Below, piece after piece: positions 51,205 to 59,176 of a stretch of 61,343 nt of DNA. Each line of letters starts with the position of its first letter. Position 1 is the stretch's first letter. Position numbers and translations under genes: made by a program. Location: NCBI RefSeq assembly GCF_000308835.1, contig NZ_BAGN01000414.1, forward strand, positions 1 to 61,343. Direction: 5' to 3'. The notes under the pieces are model-generated. The model did no database searches. It saw only the letters and a list, made by a program, of their open reading frames with translations, and was not told the DNA's origin. The DNA comes from Nocardia vinacea NBRC 16497. Its GTDB lineage: Bacteria > Actinomycetota > Actinomycetes > Mycobacteriales > Mycobacteriaceae.

Positions 51205-52104
51205 TCAGCGTTCGAATTCGAGTGCTGACCGAATGGTTTCCTCAACCCGTCGCGCATCGATAAAAGCGCGCACCCACTGCCGACTCGGTGGGAGATACCG
51301 TCGTCGGGCCTCGGCGAACAGGTGCACGCTGGCGGGGCCCGGCCAGTCGGCGGGCAGCATGTCGTCGGGTAGGCCCGGATCGATATAGGGGATGATTCGC
51401 CACTCGTCGAGCATCAGGGTGAAGTGTGCGAAGGCATTTCGGTCGCTGGTGTCGAGGTCGAGGATTCCGCGGTGCTTTTCGTAGAAGGTCCGGTGTTCGG
51501 CCGCGAGATCGTCGAGATCCCACCACTGTGCGGCGGCCTCGCGCAGGGTGCCGGGTACGGTGGGGTCGGTGGCGCGAAACGAGGTCACATAGTTGTCGAG
51601 GTCCAGGGCCGTGACAATGGCGGCTGCCTCGGCCGCGAGGTGCTCCGGGCAGATCCACAGACCCGCCGAGACGGTGCCGCAGCCTATCGCCGACAGTCGT
51701 CGCCGAAGCTGGTGCCGCGCGGCGCGTTCGGACTCCGGAATGCCGTAGGACAGCAGCCGCCACGCATCGCCCGAGGTCATCTGGCGGAACCCGAAGATTC
51801 GTCGGTCGCCGCGGGCGAACATGGCCAGCGCGGCGTCGGTCATCCCGTAACCCGCACGCCCGCTGCGGCTTTCGGCGTACAGCACACCTTTGCGCTTCAA
51901 GCGCGTGATCGCGGTGCGCGTGCTCGGTGCCGCAATGCCGAGCACGGCGAGCAGTTCGGTGAAATCCGCCACCGCGATCCATCCGCCGAGGTCGCGGACA
52001 TATGCGCCGAGCACCGTGCGGGTAAGCGAGGTCGCGCTGCCAGGTCGTGCATCGAAGTCGTCGAGCACCGCGGCTGCTGCGAACGGCTGTTGGTCGGTGG
52101 TCAT
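51205..52104 (-). CDS. PaaX-family transcriptional regulator
   Basis: 299 residues from ATG 52104, with GAAGGG 11 bases before it. The PaaX-like N-terminal winged helix (TRTVLGAYVRDLGGWIAVAD, STRTAITRLKRKGVL) is followed by the PaaX core (WRLLSYGIPESERAARHQLRRRL, GCGTVSAGLWICP) and C-terminal domain (PSRQWVRAFIDARR). The frame continues upstream to 52212, but the extra 36 codons are a copy of the gene's own beginning. PaaX proteins repress catabolic genes on sensing acyl-CoA-like ligands; the target here is unknown. kynA lies 228 bases upstream on the same strand. Confidence 0.8.
   Translation of the reverse strand: MTTDQQPFAAAAVLDDFDARPGSATSLTRTVLGAYVRDLGGWIAVADFTELLAVLGIAAPSTRTAITRLKRKGVLYAESRSGRAGYGMTDAALAMFARGDRRIFGFRQMTSGDAWRLLSYGIPESERAARHQLRRRLSAIGCGTVSAGLWICPEHLAAEAAAIVTALDLDNYVTSFRATDPTVPGTLREAAAQWWDLDDLAAEHRTFYEKHRGILDLDTSDRNAFAHFTLMLDEWRIIPYIDPGLPDDMLPADWPGPASVHLFAEARRRYLPPSRQWVRAFIDARRVEETIRSALEFER
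51988..52074 (-). repeat. Direct repeat, copy inside the PaaX gene
   Basis: It encodes AVLDDFDARPGSATSLTRTV and LGAYVRDL and is repeated at 52123-52203 with about 80 percent identity by eye and one 6-base indel. Confidence 0.7.
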
Positions 52105-52122
52105 CGCGTCGGGTATCCCTTC

Positions 52123-52203
52123 GAGGTCGTGGACGTACGCGCCGAGCGTCGTGTGGGTGGTCGCGCTGCCGGGGCACGCGTCGAAATCGTCGAGCACTGC
52201 GGT
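52123..52203 (-). repeat. Direct repeat, copy upstream of the PaaX start
   Basis: It encodes AVLDDFDACPGSATTHTT and LGAYVHDL in the same frame as the gene. It looks like a partial tandem duplication of the 5' end that is still open and joined to the PaaX frame. Confidence 0.7.
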
Positions 52204-52332
52204 TGTGAGCACGGCTATCGGTCGGTGGTCCTCGCGTGACAGGCATTCCGGTCAGCGAGGCGAATGGTCTCGTTGGCATCGTGCGTCGAGCAGGCGTCCG
52301 GCTCCGATCGCGATTCGAGCGTCAGTGTCCGG

Positions 52333-53169
52333 TCAGGTGCGCACGGCGAACAGTTCCGGGAAGTAGGTGTGCTCGAGTGCGCGTTGCAGGAATCCGGCCC
52401 CGCTGGATCCGCCTGTCCCGCCTCGTCTTCCGATGACGCGCAGCACGGTTCGCAGGTGCCGGAACCGCCACAGCTGGAAGTTCTCCTCCAGGTCGACCAG
52501 CTCCTCGAATGTCTCGTATACAGCCCAATGTTCTTCTGGCGCTTCGTAAATCGACTGCACCAGGGCGAGCAATTCGGGGTCGAGGGTATGGGCCTCGGTG
52601 ACATCGCGTTTCAGCGTCGAGCGCGGCACAGCGAGCCCGGTGCGGGCCAGGTGACGCCAGAATGCGTCGTAGAGGGTCGGTTCGCCCGACAGCGTGGCCA
52701 GCCGTTCATGCGCCGCGGGATCGGATTCGAACACCCGAAGCACGGTGGCGTTCTTATTGCCGAGAATGAACTCGATGGCCCGGTACTGATAGGACTGGAA
52801 CCCGGACGAGTTCCCCAGAAAGTGGCGGAACTGCGCGTATTCGGTGGGCGTCAGCGTCGCGAGGACGGACCACTGCTCGGTCAGCGTCTTCTGGATATGT
52901 TTCACCCGCGCAATGCATTTGAGCGCGACACCGATGTCGTCGGCGTCGAAAGCCGCACGCGCGGCATGCAATTCGTGCAGTACCAGCTTCAGCCACAGCT
53001 CGGTGGTCTGGTGCTGAATGATGAACAGCAGCTCATCGTGCTGCTCCGGGCGGCTGACCGGATGCTGCGCGCTCAGCAGGGTGTCGAGGTCCAGGTACGC
53101 GCCGTAGCTCATGCGAGAGCTGAAATCGGTGACGATATTCCGTTCGAGTGCGTCACGTCGGATGGTCAT
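52333..53169 (-). CDS. kynA: Tryptophan 2,3-dioxygenase
   Basis: 278 residues. This heme enzyme opens the indole ring of L-tryptophan to N-formylkynurenine, the first step of the kynurenine route. Family motifs are SYGAYLDLDTLLSAQHP, ELLFIIQHQTTELWLKL with the substrate-site His, GNSSGFQSYQYRAIEF, and the C-terminal FQLWRFRHLRTVLRVIG with the heme-side His, then GGTGGSSG. ATG 53169 was chosen; AGGAG lies 13 bases before it and the frame extends to GTG 53205. No other kynurenine gene is adjacent. The regulators on both sides (XRE/MmyB type and PaaX type) are on the same strand. Confidence 0.93.
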   Translation of the reverse strand: MTIRRDALERNIVTDFSSRMSYGAYLDLDTLLSAQHPVSRPEQHDELLFIIQHQTTELWLKLVLHELHAARAAFDADDIGVALKCIARVKHIQKTLTEQWSVLATLTPTEYAQFRHFLGNSSGFQSYQYRAIEFILGNKNATVLRVFESDPAAHERLATLSGEPTLYDAFWRHLARTGLAVPRSTLKRDVTEAHTLDPELLALVQSIYEAPEEHWAVYETFEELVDLEENFQLWRFRHLRTVLRVIGRRGGTGGSSGAGFLQRALEHTYFPELFAVRT

Positions 53170-53229
53170 CAGCGGCCCCGTTCTCCTGTGGCGCCCCCGA
53201 TTCACCTTATTACATGAACGTGACGCTCA

Positions 53230-54081
53230 CTAGGATTGTGTCATATGCCTATCGGGCGCGGCGGCATCCGTCGCACCGAGGCTGGCCAGCAGGCGCAGGT
53301 TGTCGTGCGATTCGCTGCCGGGTTCCGCGGAGAGGATGACAAGTTCGGTGCCGGTTTCCTCGGGCAGCGCGAAGTTCTCCTGATGTAGGTCCAGGGTGCC
53401 GACCAAGGGATGGATGTAGGCCTTGCGGCCGTGGGTGCGCGAGCGGACGTCGGCGCGTGCCCACAGCTTGCGGAACCGGTCGCTGTGCACGGCGAGTTCC
53501 CCGATCAGTGCCGACAGTTTCGGATCATCGGGATACTTGCCCGCCGCGAGGCGCAGGTGGCCGACGACATCGCGGGTGCAGACCTCCCATTGGGCGTACA
53601 GTGAGCGCTCGCCGCAGTCGTCCAAGAAGATGTGGCGAGCGATATTCAGGCCCTTCATCGGGCTGTGCCCGTACAGCAGTTCCGCGAGTCGATTGCCTGC
53701 CATCACCTCGAGGCGGTGATCGACGATGAATGCCGGTGCGTCGGGGATGAGATCCAGTACCCGCCGCAACTCCGGGCGGATGCGGACATTCGGAGCCGAC
53801 TTCGCCGGGCGCTGCGGACGGCGGGCCAGCCGGTGCAGATGCTCGCGTTCCACCTCGGCGAGGCCGAGCACCCGGGCCAGCGCATCGAGGACCTGCGCGG
53901 ATGGTTGCCGGGCCCGCCCCTGCTCCAAGCGCACGTAATAGTCGACGCTCACCCCGGACAGATGTGCGACCTCCTCCCGGCGCAATCCGGCCACCCGGCG
54001 GCGCGAATCGGTGGCAATGCCGACGGATCCGGGGTCCACCAGGGACCGCCGCGTGCGCAGAAAGTCGCTGAGTTCGTCCAT
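53230..54081 (-). CDS. XRE-family regulator with MmyB-like ligand-binding domain
   Basis: 283 residues from ATG 54081. The N-terminal HTH reads RRRVAGLRREEVAHLSGVSV and YYVRLEQGR, and the rest is the MmyB-like PAS-type domain (ALARVLGLAEVEREHLHRLA, PAFIVDHRLEVMAGNRLAELLYG, HPLVGTLDLHQENFALPE). The frame is open to 54231 without family character. In actinobacteria this class very often lies divergent from a short-chain or quinone reductase that it controls; the quinone reductase gene starting at 54222 fits that exactly. Confidence 0.87.
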   Translation of the reverse strand: MDELSDFLRTRRSLVDPGSVGIATDSRRRVAGLRREEVAHLSGVSVDYYVRLEQGRARQPSAQVLDALARVLGLAEVEREHLHRLARRPQRPAKSAPNVRIRPELRRVLDLIPDAPAFIVDHRLEVMAGNRLAELLYGHSPMKGLNIARHIFLDDCGERSLYAQWEVCTRDVVGHLRLAAGKYPDDPKLSALIGELAVHSDRFRKLWARADVRSRTHGRKAYIHPLVGTLDLHQENFALPEETGTELVILSAEPGSESHDNLRLLASLGATDAAAPDRHMTQS

Positions 54082-54221
54082 CCATCCAGTATTGCCACGG
54101 CTTCGCGGGGCGAGGGTGGTCCTGCTGATACCAGGAAGTCCCGTCCGATGGAAGAAGCGTCCCTGAACGGTGGCCACGGCGACGCCGAATATCGAACACA
54201 TCCGATCCGAAGGAGCAGCAA

Positions 54222-54998
54222 ATGCGGACACTCATCGTCCACGCCCACCCCGAACCGCAGTCACTCAACGGCGCGCTCAAGGATATCGCGGTGACCACCC
54301 TGCGCGAGGCTGGGCACGAGGTGCAGGTCAGCGACCTGTACGCGATGCGATGGAAGTCGGCGGTCGACGCCGATGATTTCGGCGCTATGAGCGGCCCGCT
54401 GCGCGTGGCCGCAGCCTCCGGCCGCGCGTACGACACCGGCACACTCACCGCCGATATTGCGGCCGAGCAGGAAAAACTGCTCTGGGCCGATACCGTGATC
54501 TTCCAGTTCCCGCTGTGGTGGTACTCGATGCCCGCAATCCTCAAGGGCTGGGTCGACCGGGTCTTCACCTACCACTTCGCCTATGGCGTAGGCGAACACA
54601 GCGAGACCCGCTATGGCGACCGCTACGGCGAGGGCACCCTCGCGGGCAAGCGAGCCATGCTGTCGGTGACGATCGGCGGTCGCGAACCGCATTACAGCGA
54701 CCGCGGCATCAACGGCCCCATCGACGATCTCCTCTTCCCGATCCAGCACGGCATCTTCTACTACCCCGGCATGGACGTGCTGCCCCCATTCGTGACCTAC
54801 GGCACGGACCGCCTTTCGCCCGAAGACTTCACCGACACCGCGAAGGCATGGGAGCAGCGCCTGCTGTCGATCGAACAGACCGACCCGATCGCCTTCCGCA
54901 CCCAGAACGGCGGCGACTACGAACTGCCCGCCCTACGCCTGCGCGAAGGTGTGGAAGCCAAGGGCCGCAAGGGTTTCGGACTACACGTTCGTGCTTGA
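54222..54998 (+). CDS. NAD(P)H:quinone reductase-type flavoprotein (flavodoxin-like fold)
   Basis: 258 residues. The start MRTLIVHAHPEPQSLNGAL is the FMN/FAD phosphate loop of the NQO1/KefF/MdaB-type family; FQFPLWWYSMPAILKGWVDRVF is the second family motif. AAGGAG stands 6 bases before the ATG. It is divergent from the XRE/MmyB-type regulator with 140 bases between, the standard layout for regulation by that protein. Two-electron reduction of quinones or other electrophiles is the expected activity. Confidence 0.88.
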   Translation: MRTLIVHAHPEPQSLNGALKDIAVTTLREAGHEVQVSDLYAMRWKSAVDADDFGAMSGPLRVAAASGRAYDTGTLTADIAAEQEKLLWADTVIFQFPLWWYSMPAILKGWVDRVFTYHFAYGVGEHSETRYGDRYGEGTLAGKRAMLSVTIGGREPHYSDRGINGPIDDLLFPIQHGIFYYPGMDVLPPFVTYGTDRLSPEDFTDTAKAWEQRLLSIEQTDPIAFRTQNGGDYELPALRLREGVEAKGRKGFGLHVRA

Positions 54999-55064
54999 TC
55001 GGACCAGCTGGGCCACGCGGGGCGAGATCGGTCGGGATTGTGGTGATTTCGCCCGCGCGTGGAC

Positions 55065-55217
55065 TCATATGGATGCCAGGGAGACTCTGCCGACCAAGTC
55101 ACCGATGTGGACGTCCGCGACCGCCCATTGCGCCTGGACACCGCTGCTCCAATGTCGCTGCCATGCGTCGATCCACTCGCAGACCTCTTCGACGTCACGG
55201 TTCGGCGGTGCGAGTCT
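55065..55217 (-). pseudogene. Remnant of a GNAT (RimJ/RimL-type) acetyltransferase
   Basis: In one frame the minus strand reads RDVEEVCEWIDAWQRHW and AQWAVADVHIGDLVGRVSL before a stop. This is the N-terminal part of the acetyl-CoA-binding domain of a RimJ/RimL-type N-acetyltransferase; the acyl-CoA loop and C-terminus are missing and no start is visible. The rest of the gap 54999-55459 holds no convincing gene. Confidence 0.45.
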
Positions 55218-55459
55218 CGCTGCCCGCACCCACAATGGCGACCTCGACGTTGAACGACCCCCCGACCGTTGCGGCGACGGTGATGGTGCAGCCCGCTTGC
55301 TTGCCGTTCGGGAGGGACTCGCGGATCTGGACGGCTCGATGTTCCGCCACGGTTATCGCAGTCGCACCCGGGGCGGGCGGCAGCGGTGTCGTCATGACGG
55401 GCGAGAAAGGTGCGTGGCGCGCAAATCGGTGCGCGGGACCCTCCGTGGCGGCGGGGGAT

Positions 55460-56344
55460 TCAGAGTTTGCGGGCTTGGGCGGGGGTGAGGAGGGGGTGGG
55501 CGAAGTGGTAGATCTGTTCTGCGGCATCGAATTCCATGGTGACGGCCGCGCCGGGAGTGTGGGCCCATTCCGCGGGGACGGGTGTGCCCGGCCAGGTGTG
55601 GCCGCCGCCGAATACTGTCCACGCCGTGACCTCGGTCCCGCCGATCCCACCGATCATCGTGTGTCGGCTCGAATGCTCGGTGGTGATTGTGGGTCCGTCG
55701 TCCGTGCAGCCGTCGAGTGCTTGCCAGTGTCGAGCGGTTTCGAGCAATCCCAGTGTGCGGCCGCGAGGTTCGCCGTTGCGGCCGCGGTGGCGCGAGTGGC
55801 CGCCGGTGATCGGTTGAATCGGGTCGGCATCGCCGTTGATGAGCATCACCGACACCGCATGGCTGGGGCGCATATCGAGCAATGCCGCGGGGAAGCCACC
55901 CGCGACCGCGGCGAATACCGGTACTCGGTCGGCGGCTGCCAGTGCGAATCGATGAGACATGAACGCGCCGTTGGAGATACCGACGACGAGGGTCCGATCC
56001 GGTGCGGTGCCGAACCGGTCGGCACACCAATCGATCACCGCGTGCAGAAACGACACATCGTCCACGCCTGCCTCGTCGGCCGTGGTGACCCCGCGCCCGT
56101 CGGCCCAGCAACCACCGTGACCATCGGGGTAGGCGACGGCAATGCCCCATTCGTCGGCATGGGCGGCGAAACTGGTCCAGTCGTACATGATCGGCCGGGC
56201 GTATGTCCGCGCGCTGCCCGAGTGATTGCCGTGCAGAACCAACACCAACGGCGCATTCTGGTCGAGCGGCGGACGCACGGCAAAACTGCGCGCGAGACCG
56301 TCAACGGCCAATTCGCCGGTTACCAATTCATCGCTCACCAACAC
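55460..56344 (-). CDS. PHB-depolymerase/LpqC-type esterase
   Basis: About 294 residues from GTG 56344 (GTG 56338 is also possible); upstream codons to 56602 have no family character. An alpha/beta hydrolase with LVLVLHGNHSGSA (oxyanion region), the nucleophile elbow VVGISNGAFMSH, INGDADPIQPITGG with the acid Asp, and the C-terminal FGGGHTWPG with the catalytic His. This is the poly(3-hydroxybutyrate) depolymerase/feruloyl-esterase-like family. No signal peptide is visible with these starts, so it may be intracellular. It follows the MFS gene of the ATP-grasp operon by 267 bases. Confidence 0.82.
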   Translation of the reverse strand: MLVSDELVTGELAVDGLARSFAVRPPLDQNAPLVLVLHGNHSGSARTYARPIMYDWTSFAAHADEWGIAVAYPDGHGGCWADGRGVTTADEAGVDDVSFLHAVIDWCADRFGTAPDRTLVVGISNGAFMSHRFALAAADRVPVFAAVAGGFPAALLDMRPSHAVSVMLINGDADPIQPITGGHSRHRGRNGEPRGRTLGLLETARHWQALDGCTDDGPTITTEHSSRHTMIGGIGGTEVTAWTVFGGGHTWPGTPVPAEWAHTPGAAVTMEFDAAEQIYHFAHPLLTPAQARKL

Positions 56345-56611
56345 CGGTATACCGCCCCGACCACCACCTCGGCCAGGTGACCCGCTTCTCGAGTCCAGTG
56401 CCGAGTTCGATGGACGCCACTGATGCGATGGCCCTGGTGACGCCTGCTGGACGCCGCTGCGCCCGTGCATCATCGGCAGAGACAGCTTCTGTAGCCATCG
56501 ATCGTGGCACAGCAGCCGTACGCCGTGCCGGGCGAGATCGGCAGCCGTTGCCCAGACTTCACTTTGGGGGACCGGCACGCCAGGAAGTTGTGCATGCCGC
56601 ACTGCTCGGAT

Positions 56612-57820
56612 TCACACATCGATCAGATGCGCGGCGCGGCGCTGCGCCCAGCGCGCGACCGGCCCGATGCAGACTCCGGCGGTGAGCAGTATGCCGCCGA
56701 GCAGAATCCATCCGGCCCGGCCCCGATCAATGCAGACCACGCTGAGCAGCGCTGGGGCGGCGGCGATGAAGGCTCCGGTTCCCATGCCGAAGATTCCTTG
56801 ATAGCGGCCTTGTGCGTGATCTGGCGCCAGCGCGAAACTCAGTTCGAATTCGCCTGCGGCCTGGCCGATTTCGCCCAATGTGTGCACCGCCACCGCGAGC
56901 GTCAATGCCAGCGTGGCGAATACCGTTGAGCCCGTGCCACTTACGCAGAACAACAGACAGCCAAGCGCCAGCAGGGCGGCGGCCTGGCGGGTGATCGTGG
57001 TCGCGTCGGCGATGGAATCGACGCGGCGGCCCGCTCGCACCTGGAGGACGACGACCAGCAGGGTGTTCGTCAGCAGCAGCGGCGAGATCAGCCAGGCCGG
57101 AGCCGAAGTGTGTGCGACGATCCACAGCGGCAGCGCCACTGTGAGCACCGCGTACTGCAGCGAGAGCACGCCGCATATCCCGGTGACGGCCAAGTAGGGC
57201 AGATCCAAACGGCCGGGACGTACGGCGCGGTCACGCTCGGTTCTCGGCAGCGGGGGCTGGCGTGGAATACGGGCGATCACCAGCGCGGTGAGCAGGAAAC
57301 TCGCGGCGTCGACAAGTATCAGGGCCAGATACGCGGTGCGCGTGTCGAATCGGATGGCCAGCCCCGCACCGGCGGCACCTAGCGCCACTCCGATATTCGT
57401 GACAGATCGCAGGTAGCCGCGCAGTCGGGCGCGGTCGCGACCGCCGATCCGTGCGATCAGCGCGCCGCGCACCGCCCTGCTGCTCTGTTCGGCGATGCCG
57501 ATCGCGGCAGCGACGACGACGAAGAGCCCGAAACTGTGGACGAGGGCGAGGCCGGCGGTGGCCAGCGCCTCGGCGATCAGCGTGCACAGGTAGACCTCGC
57601 GCGCGCCGACACGGTCGGCGAGGTGACCGATCGCCGGTCCCGCGGCGAGACCGGTCCCGCCCGCGATCGTCAGTCCGATTCCGACCTCGGTGCCGCTCAG
57701 CCCGACCGATCGGGTCAGCATGAGTACCGCCCCGGCGATATACAGCCCGTTGCCGATGGCGGTGATGAGAATCGCGCAGGCCAGCGTCCGTGCCGGACCG
57801 TTCACCCCACCGCCGTTCAC
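56612..57820 (-). CDS. MFS transporter at the end of the ATP-grasp operon
   Basis: 402 residues, 12 predicted helices. GTG 57820 overlaps the stop of the phosphatase gene (GTGA), so it is co-translated. Helices are evident (LACAILITAIGNGLYIAGAV, GIGLTIAGGTGLAAGPAIG) and the loop motif is GHLADRVGAREVYL. It resembles multidrug-type exporters (MdtH/bacilysin-exporter-like). In this context export of the cluster's product and self-protection is the likely job. Confidence 0.82.
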   Translation of the reverse strand: MNGGGVNGPARTLACAILITAIGNGLYIAGAVLMLTRSVGLSGTEVGIGLTIAGGTGLAAGPAIGHLADRVGAREVYLCTLIAEALATAGLALVHSFGLFVVVAAAIGIAEQSSRAVRGALIARIGGRDRARLRGYLRSVTNIGVALGAAGAGLAIRFDTRTAYLALILVDAASFLLTALVIARIPRQPPLPRTERDRAVRPGRLDLPYLAVTGICGVLSLQYAVLTVALPLWIVAHTSAPAWLISPLLLTNTLLVVVLQVRAGRRVDSIADATTITRQAAALLALGCLLFCVSGTGSTVFATLALTLAVAVHTLGEIGQAAGEFELSFALAPDHAQGRYQGIFGMGTGAFIAAAPALLSVVCIDRGRAGWILLGGILLTAGVCIGPVARWAQRRAAHLIDV

Positions 57821-58413
57821 GCCAGCACGATGGCTTCCGCTGGTCTCGGACAAGGCAGATTCGCCCACTGCCCGAGGGGAAATCCGGCGAGTGCGCCGAC
57901 GAGCGCAAGCGCGGTATTCGCGTGAGTGACAACGACCAGCCGACCAGTGGTCCGCGACCGCCCTGCGCAATGGGTGAGCAGCACCGGAACCGCCCGCCGC
58001 GCCACCGCGGCCAATCCTTCTCTACCGTCGAACGATCCGATGTCCCCGGCCAGCCAGCGTCCGTAGCCATCGGGATTGGTGTCAGCGACCTGAGCTCGGG
58101 TGCGGCCTTCCCAGGATCCGAGAAATTCCTCGCGCAGCCCACTACTGACAGTGATCTGTCGGGCATCGAGCCCGGCGGCACCGGCGATTGCTTCGGCGGT
58201 CTGTCGTGCGCGAGTCAGGTCGCTGCTGAGGATGCGCTCCGGGACCGGTCGCCGAAGTGCCCGCCCGAGTTCGGCCGCACGGGTGCGCCCTTCTGCCGAC
58301 AGCGGGATGTCGGTATGACCGCTGAATCGCCCTGCGTGTGACCATTCGGTCGGGCCGTGCCTGGCTATGACGATCTCCCAGTCAGGTGCGGCCACCGGAG
58401 CCGCCCGAGACAT
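57817..58413 (-). CDS. Histidine phosphatase (phosphoglycerate-mutase-like) family protein
   Basis: 198 residues. The catalytic RHG motif is IVIARHGPTEWSHAGRF (His19), followed by HTDIPLSAEGRTRAAELG, SDLTRARQTAEAI, the GLREEFLGSWEGR acid region and the second His in VVVTHANTALA. The start overlaps the SDR gene by 32 bases; GTG 58395 would reduce this to 14. The family dephosphorylates small metabolites. Here it may act on an intermediate of the ATP-grasp cluster. Confidence 0.87.
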   Translation of the reverse strand: MSRAAPVAAPDWEIVIARHGPTEWSHAGRFSGHTDIPLSAEGRTRAAELGRALRRPVPERILSSDLTRARQTAEAIAGAAGLDARQITVSSGLREEFLGSWEGRTRAQVADTNPDGYGRWLAGDIGSFDGREGLAAVARRAVPVLLTHCAGRSRTTGRLVVVTHANTALALVGALAGFPLGQWANLPCPRPAEAIVLA

Positions 58414-59170
58414 CGATGGAACTGCCGGTCACGTAGGAGCAGCTCGGCGAAAGCAGCAGTGCCGCAACCGGAGCCACCTCCTGTGGTGTTCCGAAGCGCC
58501 CCAGCAGCACACCTCGGCGGCTCGCCTCGCCCGCGCACCAGTTTTCGAAGGGCTCATCCGCTCCGGAGGCGAGATATCGAGCGCGCTGACGGTCGGTCGC
58601 GATCGCACCGAGGCTGATCGCGTTGACGAGAATGCCGGATGATGCCAGTTCGACGGCCAGTGACCGAGTCAGATTGGCCACGGCGGCTCGCGTCGCGCTG
58701 ACAGCGGCCATATCCGCCTCGGGTGCGTGCGCGGTGACACCGTTCATGACCACAACCCGTCCGGCATCCGATTCGCGCAGCGCGGGCAGCGCCGAGGTGA
58801 CCAGGTTCAACACCGATCCCACCTTCACCTGGAATTGGTTGCGCCACTCCGTCTCCGGTGTCGTCAGCACGCTGCCGGAGACGCCGGCTCCGGCATTGGC
58901 CAGCACACCGTCGAGTCGTCCGAATCGTTCGAGAGCCTGGCCGACGGCCTGGTCGAGGGCCGCCGGATCCCGAACGTCGGCGATGTGCGTGAGTAACCGG
59001 TCGGAGTGGGCAGGTGGTAGGACGGCACGCAGCTGTGCCAGCGCCGCAACCTCTCTGGCACAGGTCGCGACTGCGGCGCCTTCGGCGAGCAGCAGCGTAA
59101 CCACCGCACGTCCGATACCGCGGCTGCCGCCCGTGACGTAATAGGCGCGTCCGGCCAGTCCGAGATCCAT
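58382..59170 (-). CDS. SDR-family protein lacking the usual catalytic residues
   Basis: 262 residues. The cofactor site TGGSRGIG (13-20) and NAG motif (LANAGAG) are intact, as is the C-terminal SYVTGSSIDVSGG. But the active-site Tyr of YxxxK is Val157 and the Lys is Arg161 (AAVSATRAAV), and the catalytic Ser region reads MNGVT (142-146). It therefore cannot use the standard SDR mechanism. It starts 6 bases after the ATP-grasp stop. It may be a non-redox enzyme, a lyase or isomerase, or a structural partner, as with atypical SDRs in antibiotic pathways. Confidence 0.85.
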   Translation of the reverse strand: MDLGLAGRAYYVTGGSRGIGRAVVTLLLAEGAAVATCAREVAALAQLRAVLPPAHSDRLLTHIADVRDPAALDQAVGQALERFGRLDGVLANAGAGVSGSVLTTPETEWRNQFQVKVGSVLNLVTSALPALRESDAGRVVVMNGVTAHAPEADMAAVSATRAAVANLTRSLAVELASSGILVNAISLGAIATDRQRARYLASGADEPFENWCAGEASRRGVLLGRFGTPQEVAPVAALLLSPSCSYVTGSSIDVSGGSGGRT

Positions 59171-59176
59171 CGCGGG

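Noticed and set aside
50834..51388. 184-codon plus-strand frame upstream of the PaaX gene
   Set aside because: It runs into the conserved PaaX coding region on the other strand and most of it lacks protein character. Only a possible transporter-tail remnant is mentioned in the intergenic entry.
53220..53230. Short inverted repeat GTGA-CGC-TCAC before kynA
   Set aside because: Four-base arms overlapping the stop of the upstream gene are expected by chance at this GC content.
55195..55395. 66-codon minus-strand frame starting MTTPLPPAPG
   Set aside because: It has no ribosome site and no recognisable family. It may be part of the decayed GNAT region, but support is too weak for a gene call.
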